This document shows, piece after piece, positions 16,833 to 23,562 of a stretch of 64,000 nucleotides of DNA (position 1 is the stretch's first letter; each line of letters begins with the position of its first letter). Location: positions 1,450,856-1,514,855 of the forward strand of contig NZ_JANIOF010000001.1 of NCBI RefSeq assembly GCF_024733555.1, read 5' to 3'. This DNA comes from Paenibacillus sp. SC116 (GTDB lineage Bacteria; Bacillota; Bacilli; Paenibacillales; Paenibacillaceae). The position numbers were made by a program, and so were the translations under genes. The notes under the pieces are model-generated. The model had not been told where the DNA came from. It was given only the letters and a program-made list of their open reading frames with translations, and did not search any database.

Positions 16833-17156
16833 CTAAAAATCTTTTATATAAAGTTCTAATAACTTTATATTCAGTTTCTCAAATTGATCAAGCAATTCTT
16901 CTTTATTTCTCGAATATTTACTTTGAAGGTGAAATCTAGAACATGTATATAACAACATCCCTACAATATCCTTGTTGACTACTTGTTCTTTTTCAATTTG
17001 TTTTTTATAAATATCAAGCTGCTTATGTAGTTTTCCTATTGAATCTAAATCAACAATTGCCTTGCCATCCCCCGCCTGATTCCCACGTATATTTATAACT
17101 ATTATTTTTAATGTCGCAGCGATTTGTTGTTCAATATCCGTAAATTGATTCTTCAA
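16833..17156 (-). CDS. Helical cassette protein, 107 aa
   Basis: All-alpha soluble protein with about four helices and several heptad-like stretches (LHKQLDIYKKQIEKEQ, KEELLDQFEKLNIKLLELY). Start is TTG at 17156 with GTGGTGAT upstream. Repeat F begins about 25 bases before the start. No family recognised. Helical bundles of this size occur among immunity proteins, which is the only functional hint. Confidence 0.6.
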   Translation of the reverse strand: MKNQFTDIEQQIAATLKIIVINIRGNQAGDGKAIVDLDSIGKLHKQLDIYKKQIEKEQVVNKDIVGMLLYTCSRFHLQSKYSRNKEELLDQFEKLNIKLLELYIKDF

Positions 17157-17181
17157 TGTATCACCACTTTTTATGTATTTC

Positions 17182-17276
17182 TACATATTTTCTTGTATTT
17201 ACGACGTATGTCGGATGTGTCAGTAGCGCTTTCTTCTAGGACCAAGGGCGAATACCCGATGCGTGAAATAGGATGT
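17182..17276 (-). repeat. attC-like repeat F (degenerate)
   Basis: The inner arms TTGTATTTACGACG and GATGCGTGAAATA are intact and GGACCAAGGGCGAATACCC is present. Both outer ends have drifted away from TAAC and GTTA (CATAT and AGGATG). The shortest copy; probably no longer functional. Confidence 0.6.
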
Positions 17277-17304
17277 CGCTACCTTCTCCAAGCTTCAATC
17301 AGAA

Positions 17305-17994
17305 CTATTCTTCTTTCAAATACCAATTAATATAAGTTGATTCAGTACATTGAATATTGTCCCATTTAAATCTGTCTACAATTTCTTTAGGATCAATATC
17401 GTTTAATAACAACAATGTAATGAAGGAATCATATACACTCATGAATGCAATTCGATTTGAGTCATCAGTAATGATAACTTCTTTAGTTGCTAACTCACAA
17501 AAACTTATTGGTTCAATTGTGGTTAAATCTACATCTCCATCAGTATCGAAGATTGGATCTGAATATTGGACCTTAGAAATTCCAAACGAAAGATATAACT
17601 CTATAATATCCTTGATGATGAAATGAGAGATCTTATCTTCATTAGGGAAAAACAAGTCATTATCATAATCAAGTTTCATGAGCAATTTATCTGCCAAATT
17701 TCTTCGAGAATATGAAGAGTTTAGTGCAGCGATACACGTCTTCAATGCTAAAGCTAATTCGCAATTATCATTCAGCTCACTTTGACTGACAATATCGCTC
17801 CAATTTATCGGTGAACCATGTTCTATTATCTCAGCATCTTCTGGGTATATATGTTCAAATTTATTTATCTTTTTACTTGCTTTCCATCCCATGGGCATTT
17901 GTATGAATGGATTTAAAATTATTATTGCTGAATTGAACTTTCCCTGTAGCTGTTCAAGTATTGGCGAACTATCATTGAGCCAGATATAGTTCAT
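17305..17994 (-). CDS. Uncharacterised cassette protein, 229 aa
   Basis: Soluble protein of 229 residues beginning MNYIWLNDSSPILEQL, with IILNPFIQMPMGWKASKKIN, a helical middle (LALALKTCIAALNSSYSRRN) and an acidic C-terminal half. It may belong to the DUF2711 family by its opening and length, but I am not certain. AAGGAGC sits 9 bases before the ATG. Ends 28 bases from repeat F. One of the two longest proteins of the array. Confidence 0.65.
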   Translation of the reverse strand: MNYIWLNDSSPILEQLQGKFNSAIIILNPFIQMPMGWKASKKINKFEHIYPEDAEIIEHGSPINWSDIVSQSELNDNCELALALKTCIAALNSSYSRRNLADKLLMKLDYDNDLFFPNEDKISHFIIKDIIELYLSFGISKVQYSDPIFDTDGDVDLTTIEPISFCELATKEVIITDDSNRIAFMSVYDSFITLLLLNDIDPKEIVDRFKWDNIQCTESTYINWYLKEE

Positions 17995-18035
17995 CTATTT
18001 ATAGCTCCTTATCATTCAATGTATTGCAATGATTT

Positions 18036-18183
18036 CCTATAACGTTATGATATTCAACAAACGCCCCAGCCTAAGAATAAGAGATATCTAAGGCTGGGGC
18101 ATTTGTTGTCAGGTCCCCCTCCATGACTATACATCTGGACAACTGAGGAGTGATCGCCCTGAAGCGCAAACGCTATGTTATAG
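18036..18183 (-). repeat. attC-like repeat G with terminator-like core
   Basis: Ends CTATAAC and GTTATAG, fully complementary. The usual centre is replaced by the hairpin GCCCCAGCCT/AGGCTGGGGC (18062-18099), which belongs to the same family as hairpins at 4605 and 6857. The right part GATCGCCCTGAAGCGCAAACG resembles sequence at 6940-6975. It may double as a terminator for the gene at 18222. Confidence 0.65.
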
Positions 18184-18221
18184 AACGTTCATTCCTTACT
18201 AGAAATTTCTACATGTAATCA

Positions 18222-18746
18222 TTAATTATGGAACATAATTATAACTCTGAAATTGGACGGGTCTTCTCTATGTACTAATCTCTCCAGCGCCTGCAAAAAT
18301 TCTTCCCCACTTTCACGATAATCAACAACATCAATGACTAATTCGTTATCCATTGTGTAATCCTCATATTCTATCTTTTGATCCCAATTAAACTTGAAGA
18401 TTTCATCAAACGTAAACCAAGTACATGTATGAGATTCTCCACATTCAAACTCTTGTCTTATCTGTTCAGAAACATCATTTGGCAACCCTTTGGGATCACT
18501 AATATATGGAATACTGATGTAAGTGTTTCTTTGATTAGCCAGTATTGCATGGAGATCATATCCTCCACCCTTATAAACCAAATCACCCCAATCTATATAC
18601 CACAACGACTCTTTTCTTTCAGGATACAACACTGCATATTCGTTCTTCTTCCAATTATCTATTGAGGTCCAGACTCCATTTTGTTTTAACATATTGTCAC
18701 TTCGAAAAATCTTCTTCTCGACGTAGCATAGCATTATTGTCCCCAT
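18222..18746 (-). CDS. Uncharacterised cassette protein, 174 aa
   Basis: Soluble, tryptophan- and aromatic-rich protein: WYIDWGDLVYKGGGYDLHAI in the middle, ECGESHTCTWFTFDEIFKFN, then an acidic tail with DVVDYRESGEEFLQAL and the end FRVIIMFHN. AAAAGGAG lies 6 bases before the ATG, repeat H 32 bases upstream. The WxxDWGD and TW-F-DE pattern recalls small phage/immunity-associated hypothetical proteins of Bacillota, but I cannot name the family. Confidence 0.6.
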   Translation of the reverse strand: MGTIMLCYVEKKIFRSDNMLKQNGVWTSIDNWKKNEYAVLYPERKESLWYIDWGDLVYKGGGYDLHAILANQRNTYISIPYISDPKGLPNDVSEQIRQEFECGESHTCTWFTFDEIFKFNWDQKIEYEDYTMDNELVIDVVDYRESGEEFLQALERLVHREDPSNFRVIIMFHN

Positions 18747-18778
18747 ACTATCTCCTTTTAGAGGATTACATGAATTTC

Positions 18779-18914
18779 CGATAACATTCTTCTATTTGCG
18801 ACGTCCGATGTAGTCGGATATGTCCACAGCTCTAGCTTCTCTACTGGTTGCTTATGCGGAACGAGGGCGAATGCCCGATGCGTGAATGCCCGATGCGTGA
18901 ATGGGCTGTTATCA
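18779..18914 (-). repeat. attC-like repeat H with 15-bp duplication
   Basis: Ends CGATAAC and GTTATCA; left arm TCTATTTGCGACG; central hairpin CCGATGTAGTCGG. On the right arm the unit GAATGCCCGATGCGT is duplicated head-to-tail (18869-18883 and 18884-18898), a fresh slip. Confidence 0.72.
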
Positions 18915-18970
18915 GAAGTACTTGACATGTTGAATTCACTAATCAAGTCTGTATTGTTAATTACTTTTTG

Positions 18971-19360
18971 TTACTCCACTATCGATATTAATTTAAAATG
19001 TTCTACTACGATTATTGTTTCTTCTGTTAAACTTAAACCTTCATTTAGCATAGGCTGCTCCCAGCAAAAATTGTGGTTTTTATAAAACTCTTGTATAGAA
19101 GAACAATTCTCGCCCTGAGCAATTCTATCATCAACTAGACCATAAGGAATCTCATAGTTTTCTGTAATCTCTATTGTACATCTATGATTTCCTCTTCCAT
19201 CGAATACTGCAACTAAATCGCCAATAACAGTTGGCTCTTCTTCTGGATTATCATAGTACCAGATCCTCGGTGTGCAAGTAACTGTTTTCAGCCCTGAAAT
19301 CACCTCTTTTAAAAGTCCATCATCGTTCTCGTCACTACCCCAAAATATTATCTTTTTCAT
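18971..19360 (-). CDS. ASCH-domain protein
   Basis: 129 residues fitting the ASCH fold (PUA-like, nucleic-acid binding; some members are tRNA or base hydrolases). Order of motifs: MKKIIFWGSDENDDGLLKEV, SGLKTVTCTP (the conserved G-K-T-T segment), a beta block around GDLVAVFDGRGNHRCTIEIT, and the C-terminal NFCWEQPMLNEGLSLTEETI ending in VVEHFKLI. GAGGTGA precedes the ATG. Ends 56 bases from repeat H; the cassette ends flanking it share CAAGTA-TTTCT beyond the core. An RNA-linked role is possible, not shown. Confidence 0.72.
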   Translation of the reverse strand: MKKIIFWGSDENDDGLLKEVISGLKTVTCTPRIWYYDNPEEEPTVIGDLVAVFDGRGNHRCTIEITENYEIPYGLVDDRIAQGENCSSIQEFYKNHNFCWEQPMLNEGLSLTEETIIVVEHFKLISIVE

Positions 19361-19454
19361 TTATCTCACCTCATAAGACGAGTTCAATTTTTTACTTAGA
19401 TTAAAATTAATGACTTTATTTTATTGTGCGTAGTATGAATTAGTTCAAGTATTT

Positions 19455-19613
19455 CTATAACGTTCTTGTATCTATGAACCCGAAAGGTTTAAGGGAGTAT
19501 CAACGACCGGGTTTAACGGACTTAGCCTCGCAGGGTTATGAGCTGATTTAGCTTCTTAGCTTTCCTCTTATTGCGAACCAAAGAGAAGCCCGCAACGTAG
19601 ATAGGGTATTATA
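19455..19613 (-). repeat. attC-like repeat I (second subtype)
   Basis: Left end CTATAAC, right end ATTATAT (one base off GTTATAT). Arms TTGTATCTATG and CGTAGATAGGG. Centre belongs to a second subtype: CCCGAAAGGTTTAAGGGAG, then CGCAGGGTTATGAGCTGATT, also found in repeats J and L. Confidence 0.7.
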
Positions 19614-19648
19614 TGAAGTTACAGCCTTCTTTAAATAAACTCTCAAAT

Positions 19649-20451
19649 TTAATCCTTACTTTTGTTTATTACTTCGTTTGCTTTATTCAATACATCATTC
19701 CAGTTATGTTCTTCTGATAAAATAAATTCTTCATTTTCAATTTTTGTTATGAGATCTTCATATTCCTTTTGATTTAATATTATCTGCTCACTATCGATTT
19801 CTACATTTACAGGTTGATTCTCTAAAAGTTGAGATATTTGAGTTCGCATCTCAAGGCCAAATGATTTAAAGTTCTGTATTAATTCATTAACAAAGTCATT
19901 ATAATTACAACTAAATTCTCCACTTTGGCTTTCCCAAATTGGCATACCATTCTCATGTTTATACTCGGCAAACCAATACACATACAATTGATCATTGTTT
20001 CTTATTAGAAACAAGTCAGGACCACCTGCAAGGTAACCAAAGTCCAATCTTCTAGAGTTAAGCCAATCACAGCTACTGCGTACACTTCATCATATTGTTC
20101 ATCAGTTTCATCCCAAGAACATTCTAACCAGCTCTTTAATGCATTTTTAAACATCCCTAGTTTATCAATTGAATTGATTCTTTCAAAAACTTCATTCTGC
20201 ACTGAATACTTTACATATCCGAGAACATCACAAATATCTCGGAATATGCGAGCAAAATAATAATCCACGTGCAAGTAATTTTCATCAAGATTCCATTCAT
20301 TAATAATCTGTTTATTGTATTTAGGAAACTCAACTCCAGCAAAATTAAACCAATAATATGAATCAGTTAGAGCAAACCAATGTAACGTTAAGTTGTTTTC
20401 ATTACTCCAAGGTCTAATTTCATTAATATCTCTCAATTTATAATGAATCAA
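19649..20451 (-). pseudogene. DUF5984-family gene, frameshifted
   Basis: Two overlapping frames make up one DUF5984-type protein. The upstream part (TTG at 20451, GGGAG before it) gives IHYKLRDINEIRPWSNENNL then LHWFALTDSYYWFNFAG, the family's opening. Near 20040 the frame shifts: ending in VIGLTLEDW in one frame and continuing RLDFGYLAGGPDLFLIR in the next, down to the stop at 19649. One missing base (or two extra) near 20035-20047 explains this. The joined product is about 266 residues. DUF5984 proteins are found among toxin-immunity gene sets. Either a true mutation or a sequencing error. Confidence 0.75.
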
Positions 20452-20485
20452 AAGGCCACTCCCGCTCTTTTTGATCTTGCTTCAA

Positions 20486-20660
20486 TTTCTTTTGACATAT
20501 TTGTATCTACAACCCGAGAGGCTTAAGGGAGCGAACATGATTGGACCCAATGGAATTAGCTTCGCAGGGTTGTGAGCTGAATTAACTTCTCCGCCTACCA
20601 CATCTAGCGAACCACGGACAGCCAAAAGACCCGCAGCGTAGATACTTTCTTAGGAAAAGG
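20486..20660 (-). repeat. attC-like repeat J (second subtype, degenerate)
   Basis: Arms TTTGTATCTAC and GCGTAGATAC; the outer ends have decayed (TTGACATAT and CTTAGGA). Centre CCCGAGAGGCTTAAGGGAGCG and CGCAGGGTTGTGAGCTGAATT is shared with I and L. The longest copy. Confidence 0.62.
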
Positions 20661-20680
20661 TCATGCCTTCTTTGAGATAC

Positions 20681-21124
20681 TTAGGCTTCGTCTTTAATTG
20701 TTTGTATAGTTATAGGGTTTCCGATAACTCTTATTCCTGTATTAATATCTCTAATATGCCACGATTCTTCGTCACAAGGATCTGATACAAATGTTCTAAT
20801 AATACCTTCGTCCATCTCTATATGTAAGTCATTTGTTATAGGTTCTATTGTCAATTTATTTATTGCTTTCCCATATAGTTGTTTAAAATGTCCGGCTATT
20901 TTTTCGTGTTCTGTTTCATCTTCTGTTTGAGCTGCTCTTGATCCAGTAATTACTTCTACACTATTTCTAAAATGCCATGTCGGTTCTAACCAGATGCTAT
21001 ATCCTTTTTTAAGATTCCCTGGTTTACAATCACAATATATTATCAGGAAATTTCCAGCTAAACGAACAAATCAAGCCGTTCGATTCAGCATCGAGTCTAA
21101 CAGATTTTGAATCTCCTCTGACAT
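20681..21124 (-). pseudogene. Cassette gene with in-frame stop
   Basis: Starts at the ATG at 21124 with a perfect AAGGAG 7 bases upstream (MSEEIQNLLDSMLNRTA), meets a TGA at 21071-21073 (codon 18), then continues open for 129 more codons to TAA at 20681. The continuing frame is clearly protein-like: FVRLAGNFLIIYCDCKPGNL, GYSIWLEPTWHFRNSVEVIT and the C-terminal DEESWHIRDINTGIRVIGNP. So this is a 147-codon gene with one nonsense change. It fills the interval between repeats J and K exactly as other cassettes do. Small, beta-rich, unknown family. Confidence 0.72.
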
Positions 21125-21162
21125 AATCTTATCTCCTTCTTTAATCCATAACGCATACTTTC

Positions 21163-21288
21163 ACCTAACGTTCTCGTATTCACGACGTCCGACGAATATC
21201 AGATGTGTCCGGCTGATTACACTTCCTCGACATTACCTTCTGCTGGACCGAGGGCCGAATGGCCCGATGCATGAATATGATGTTAGGC
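21163..21288 (-). repeat. attC-like repeat K
   Basis: The best match to classic ends: ACCTAAC (fits RYYYAAC) and GTTAGGC (fits GTTRRRY). Left arm GTATTCACGACG, right arm CGATGCATGAATA with an unpaired G/C and A. Right end plus flank GTTAGGCGAAGTTCATCT is mirrored by AGATGAATTTCGCCTAAC at the left end of repeat L. Confidence 0.8.
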
Positions 21289-21293
21289 GAAGT

Positions 21294-21980
21294 TCATCTC
21301 CCCCAGAGTTGTCTATCATAAAAATCTAAACAGAGGGACCACCCTGTTAGTTGGAAATTCTTTGTGTATTGTCTTCTTTCGTAGTAATCAATATGTTCAT
21401 GTGCATGATATCCCGGATGCTGTAGATATAAAATTCTTCCTTCATTTTTTATTGAATTTGCATCATTTGAAATATTTTCAAACACTTCTTGACTACCTAT
21501 TAAGAATAAGGTTTCATAATTCTCCCTAATATCTAAATAGTCTTTATGTTCACGGTACCAGTACTTCGCTAGATTACTTTTTCTATCGATGTTTTTGTTA
21601 AAGTCATATTGTTCTATTTTAAAGTCCTTTGTCTTTCTAATTAGATTTCTAATTTCTTTCCAATCATTTGTTTTAAACTGGATAGAATGATGTAGTAAAA
21701 CAAGATCATTTCCTTTATCTTCAATTGACCATCTGTCCAACAAATAATAATCAGTTACTTCAGTACTTCTAGTATTAAAATAAACGAGACTGTCTTTCGT
21801 TATTGATGACAGTAAAAACATATTTTCAAGTGTATGTAAACTAGTCTCATTGCCTAATATTATTCCACCTTGTGTATTGGTTTTAAGAACATACATATCC
21901 TGTACTGGTTCCGCCGTTGTAATTACTTTATAAATTTTCTTGCCAAGAGTTATTTCATACTTTTTTATAGTAATTGTCAT
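21294..21980 (-). CDS. Uncharacterised cassette protein, 228 aa
   Basis: Soluble alpha/beta protein of 228 residues. N-terminal half beta-rich (ITIKKYEITLGKKIYKVITT, GGIILGNETSLHTLENMFLL); later DFKIEQYDFNKNIDRKSN, LAKYWYREHKDYLDIRENYE and HPGYHAHEHIDYYERRQYTK, ending GWSLCLDFYDRQLWGR. AAAGGAC precedes the ATG. Its stop lies 6 bases from repeat K and its start 30 bases from repeat L. No family recognised. Confidence 0.65.
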   Translation of the reverse strand: MTITIKKYEITLGKKIYKVITTAEPVQDMYVLKTNTQGGIILGNETSLHTLENMFLLSSITKDSLVYFNTRSTEVTDYYLLDRWSIEDKGNDLVLLHHSIQFKTNDWKEIRNLIRKTKDFKIEQYDFNKNIDRKSNLAKYWYREHKDYLDIRENYETLFLIGSQEVFENISNDANSIKNEGRILYLQHPGYHAHEHIDYYERRQYTKNFQLTGWSLCLDFYDRQLWGR

Positions 21981-22010
21981 TTTACTTTTTACGTCCTTTA
22001 GATGAATTTC

Positions 22011-22172
22011 GCCTAACGTTCTTGTATCTGAGGCCCGAAAGGCTTAAAGGAGCGGAGTGATTGGGTGGCTTCTCCACTTATCCTTGCGGGGTTGTCTGCT
22101 GAATCCGCATCCCCGAATATTCTTCATACAGACCAAGGGGCTTGACCCCCGCGCGTAGATACGGTGTTAGAT
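22011..22172 (-). repeat. attC-like repeat L (second subtype)
   Basis: Ends GCCTAAC and GTTAGAT, both fitting the integron core consensus. Arms TTGTATCTGAG and GCGTAGATACGG; centre CCCGAAAGGCTTAAAGGAGCG. Its right flank GTTAGATGAAGTTCTAC is the exact complement of the left flank of repeat M. Confidence 0.8.
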
Positions 22173-22178
22173 GAAGTT

Positions 22179-22679
22179 CTACTCTTCTTCGATTATTCTG
22201 ATAAATTCTTTATATGATCTTTCGAATTTCTTTAATTCTTCTAGTGTTGAATCAATTACATCTTCCTTACTTCCGTAAATTCCTTGAGAGGCTAAATAAA
22301 ATCGATCGTTTATTATATCAAGTAAGTATAATAATTCTTCATCTTCTCCTATGGCATTTCCTTGTGTGTACAAACTAGATAAAAAAGTAAAAAGTTCATC
22401 TTCATTAATATCATTGTTTATATATTTGGTTCTGATGTCATAAAGTATTATTGATAACGGTGTTATAAGTTCAAATTGGTTATATATTTTTTTAAGAATT
22501 GAAAGCATTTCCTCAAGGCTTTTATCCCTTGATAAGGATAGTTCGACGAATTCATAGGGTACTTTGAAATTCTCAATACAATTGTCTGCCCACGTAATGA
22601 CTTGATCTCTATTAATAAATCCGATGGCTAGCCCGAGATAGTAATAGCTAGCGATAGTTGTTATATTATTTTTCTTCAT
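22179..22679 (-). CDS. Helical cassette protein, 166 aa
   Basis: All-alpha protein: YYYLGLAIGFINRDQVITWA, then VPYEFVELSLSRDKSLEEML, an amphipathic middle and an acidic end (LEELKKFERSYKEFIRIIEE). The GFI..DQVITWAD pattern followed by P.EFVELSL recalls helical immunity-type proteins, but I cannot name the family. The stop codon TAG lies inside the unit's left terminal inverted repeat, so the gene and the cassette end overlap. The 17-bp ends of this unit are perfect inverted copies (22166-22182 and 22698-22714). Confidence 0.68.
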   Translation of the reverse strand: MKKNNITTIASYYYLGLAIGFINRDQVITWADNCIENFKVPYEFVELSLSRDKSLEEMLSILKKIYNQFELITPLSIILYDIRTKYINNDINEDELFTFLSSLYTQGNAIGEDEELLYLLDIINDRFYLASQGIYGSKEDVIDSTLEELKKFERSYKEFIRIIEEE

Positions 22680-22707
22680 TTGAACTCAACATCCTTAGTA
22701 GAACTTC

Positions 22708-22828
22708 ATCTAACGTTCCAGTATTTACTACGTCCGACGGAGTCGGATGTGTCCGGTGCCTCCACTTCCCTGCCCAATGCCTCTCCCGGACCAAGGGCAT
22801 ATGCCGATGCCTGAATGAATTGTTATAC
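22708..22828 (-). repeat. attC-like repeat M
   Basis: Ends ATCTAAC and GTTATAC; left arm CCAGTATTTACTACG, right arm GATGCCTGAATGA; central hairpin CCGACGGAGTCGG; GGACCAAGGGCATATGCC. Confidence 0.76.
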
Positions 22829-22871
22829 GAAGTCTTTGTCCTCTTGAACTGCTACCAAGCTAATCGAATAT

Positions 22872-23237
22872 TTAATGACAATAGAATAACACCAAAACAG
22901 GAATTCCTTTTTCGCTTTCCCAAAGCTCAACAAAAAAGCAATATCCATTAGGAAAATCATCTAAATACGCTTCATCGTCAAGGTTTATATTATTTTTGTA
23001 CTTTGTATTCCAATCAGCCTTAAAATCATTTATCGATAAACACTCTAATTCGCATTTTTGCCCTGTTTGATAGTTACAGATAAATATTTCTTCTACCTCA
23101 CCATTAAAAATCATTTGTTCAAGTTCCTGTAACGAAGGATAATCAGCGTAAATTTTACTTGAAACTATTAATTCATCGTTATAAATCCGTTTTTTTTCTT
23201 TGTCAATGAAAAAACCTTTTCTTATCACACAGATCAA
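22872..23237 (-). CDS. Uncharacterised cassette protein, about 120 aa
   Basis: Small soluble protein: a beta-rich opening ([20 protein letters not shown]), a helix [20 protein letters not shown], two cysteines in [10 protein letters not shown], an aspartate-rich stretch and the end [19 protein letters not shown]. Start is TTG at 23237 or, with better spacing to AAAAGGA, GTG at 23228. Its leader to repeat N is long (166 bases), so it may have its own promoter. Family unknown. Confidence 0.62.
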   Translation of the reverse strand: MICVIRKGFFIDKEKKRIYNDELIVSSKIYADYPSLQELEQMIFNGEVEEIFICNYQTGQKCELECLSINDFKADWNTKYKNNINLDDEAYLDDFPNGYCFFVELWESEKGIPVLVLFYCH

Positions 23238-23403
23238 TCCTTTTGTTTTTGTTCAAATAAGAATGAATATAAGTAGAAATTCCTTGATATTATGTTTTGT
23301 ATTTTCATTACTTTGGTAAGCAGAAACTAAGAAAGGTAATTATAAAGGTACTTGGTTGCTACAACTTAATTCGTCTTAAAATTTATACGCTCTCAAAGAT
23401 TTC

Positions 23404-23556
23404 ATCTAACGTTCTTGTATTCACGACGTCCCACCACCTTAAGCCCAAGGGCGGACGCGATGCGGTTAGGTGGTGTGTCCGGCTGAATCCGTTTTCTGTC
23501 CTCAAAACTGCTGCCGGACCGAGGGCGTAGCCCGAAGCATGAATATATTGTTATCG
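23404..23556 (-). repeat. attC-like repeat N (enlarged hairpin)
   Basis: Ends ATCTAAC and GTTATCG; left arm TTGTATTCACGACG, right arm GAAGCATGAATATATTG. The central CCGACGWAGTCGG hairpin is replaced by a longer one, CCACCACCTTAAGCCC with GGGCG...GGTTAGGTGGTG. Rightmost copy. Confidence 0.76.
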
Positions 23557-23562
23557 GATGTT

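Noticed and set aside
21071..21073. Selenocysteine at the in-frame TGA
   Set aside because: No selenoprotein family is recognised and no SECIS-like hairpin right after the TGA stands out. A nonsense mutation or sequence error is simpler.
14115..23556. CRISPR array
   Set aside because: Repeats are 95-162 bp, variable inside, and separated by coding genes rather than short spacers. No cas gene is present.
14115..23556. Plain REP/BOX-type or MITE repeats
   Set aside because: Their strict alternation with single same-strand genes and the matching of unit ends, not repeat ends, fit cassettes better. No target-site duplications are evident. Not fully excluded.
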